From assembly GCA_015520425.1 (NCBI GenBank), contig WAQC01000080.1:1-5726 (forward strand): a stretch of 5,726 nt of DNA. Direction: 5' to 3'. The stretch comes from Candidatus Pelearchaeum sp. (lineage in GTDB: Archaea > Thermoproteota > Nitrososphaeria_A > Caldarchaeales > Caldarchaeaceae). Numbering within the stretch: position 1 is the stretch's first letter; each line of letters opens with the position of its first letter. The notes under the pieces were generated by a model. It was not told the DNA's origin. It did not search any database and saw only the letters and a list, made by a program, of their open reading frames with translations. Shown in pieces: positions 5,027 through 5,726 of this stretch. The position numbers and the translations under genes were made by a program.

Positions 5027-5726
5027 TTATAGCGGTTCTATGACTGAGTCTTGGTCTAGCCTGAGCTCTAGCTCGTTGTATCTGTTTAGCCTTAGGCTTA
5101 CCCAGCGTAGTTCTACGTTTGTTCCTTCGGGTATTTTGTCTAGTTCTATGGCTTTTCCGCCCCATGCTGAGCCGCTTATGACCTTCTCACCCTGCTTTAG
5201 CCAGAAGTGGATGACCTCCCGCTCCCCGTAGCGGGTGTCTGTCTTGGAGAGCGGTGTCTTCCCCGTTATGGTTCCTGTTATGATTACGTCAATTGCTGGT
5301 ACTGGGTTCTGCTCAAGCCTTATCCTCGTGGGAGAGAACCTAACGCCCTCGCAGCCCTCGCGCGCTATCTGCGAGATGTTGCTGGCGTATAGGTAGGTCT
5401 TGCCGCGCCTCGTCAGCTTCACCGCATAATCAGCCCTGAAGCAATCACCGCGCCTAAACTCTTGGACATCCTCCATACGGAGAACTCCAGAGCCATCTGT
5501 ACAGATTACCACACGGCGCGTTGGTGTATCAACGTGGTCAAGGACTAGATACCTTACCCCATGGATAACCCGCTGTTCGGCGCTTCTCACCAGCTCGTCA
5601 AACTCGTGTTTAGCGGGCTTGATTATTTGCGAGCGGGCGGTTGTCGCGAATCCTTCATCCCTACGCCGCACTTGCGAGACCATAACAACGTCCATGAGCC
5701 TAATATCAGAGAGCTGGCTCAGCGGC
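5027..5726 (-). CDS. OB-fold, RPA-like single-stranded nucleic-acid-binding protein (start may lie beyond the window)
   Basis: No named family is certain, but two OB-fold-like stretches are visible. Numbered from the ATG at 5695 (222 residues), the C-terminal part from about 133 reads IDVIITGTITGKTPLS, then HFWLKQGEKVISGSAWGGKA (163-182), then IPEGTNVELRWVSLRLN and ELELRLDQDSVIEPL. This follows the pattern of archaeal RPA OB-folds: xxGxI, then xxxLxDxxGxIxxxxWGxxA, GDxVxIxxxxV, and a final ELxLxxxxxSxIxxI. The middle, about 49-112 (YLVLDHVDTP to YASNISQI), looks like a second, more diverged OB-fold. The likely role is single-stranded DNA or RNA binding. The frame stays open from the ATG to the right edge and reads P-L-S-Q-L-S-D-I-R-L just before it, so the protein may begin further upstream and be partial here. 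It lies 53 bases upstream of etfB on the same strand, with no functional tie to Etf known. Confidence 0.65.
   Translation of the reverse strand, partial: PLSQLSDIRLMDVVMVSQVRRRDEGFATTARSQIIKPAKHEFDELVRSAEQRVIHGVRYLVLDHVDTPTRRVVICTDGSGVLRMEDVQEFRRGDCFRADYAVKLTRRGKTYLYASNISQIAREGCEGVRFSPTRIRLEQNPVPAIDVIITGTITGKTPLSKTDTRYGEREVIHFWLKQGEKVISGSAWGGKAIELDKIPEGTNVELRWVSLRLNRYNELELRLDQDSVIEPL

Overview
The window looks like chromosomal DNA of a thermophilic archaeon, most likely a member of the Thermoproteota (Crenarchaeota). The reasons are compact gene packing, GTG and TTG start codons, frequent AGG/AGA and ATA codons, A/T-rich boxes about 25 bases before starts that suggest leaderless transcripts, highly charged proteins, and an RPA-like OB-fold protein of archaeal type. 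No mobile element, CRISPR array, rRNA or tRNA was seen. The genus cannot be fixed from the sequence alone.

Layout from left to right: (1) positions 1-47 may hold the first codons of a minus-strand gene that leaves the window. (2) Positions 48-261 are a divergent, non-coding control region with an AT-rich perfect inverted repeat and TATA-like boxes. (3) Positions 262-981, plus strand, encode a UbiE/COQ5-family (quinone-type) C-methyltransferase. (4) Positions 987-4973, minus strand, form a tightly packed operon transcribed in the order etfB (fixA), etfA (fixB), fixC fused to fixX. It encodes a complete electron-transfer-flavoprotein system: the EtfAB heterodimer and its quinone oxidoreductase with a C-terminal [4Fe-4S] domain. 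(5) A 53-base promoter gap precedes etfB. (6) Positions 5027 to the right edge, minus strand, encode a two-part OB-fold (RPA-like) protein whose frame stays open to the window end.

The Etf genes match the EtfABCX/FixABCX set. In characterised members (for example Pyrobaculum aerophilum, and Azotobacter vinelandii FixABCX) this complex couples NADH oxidation to the simultaneous reduction of ferredoxin and a membrane quinone. Beside it, convergent and only 5 bases away, lies a methyltransferase of the family that matures menaquinone and related quinones. The window may therefore pair a quinone-reducing flavoprotein machine with an enzyme that tailors its quinone. That functional link is inference.

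The unusual points are the single-chain FixC-FixX fusion with an extra segment inside the iron-sulfur domain, a large helical insertion in EtfB, loss of the usual Arg in the EtfA GGRG-type loop, a 22-base perfect palindrome inside etfA, and an oligo-T tract for the etf transcript buried in the last codons of the methyltransferase gene.
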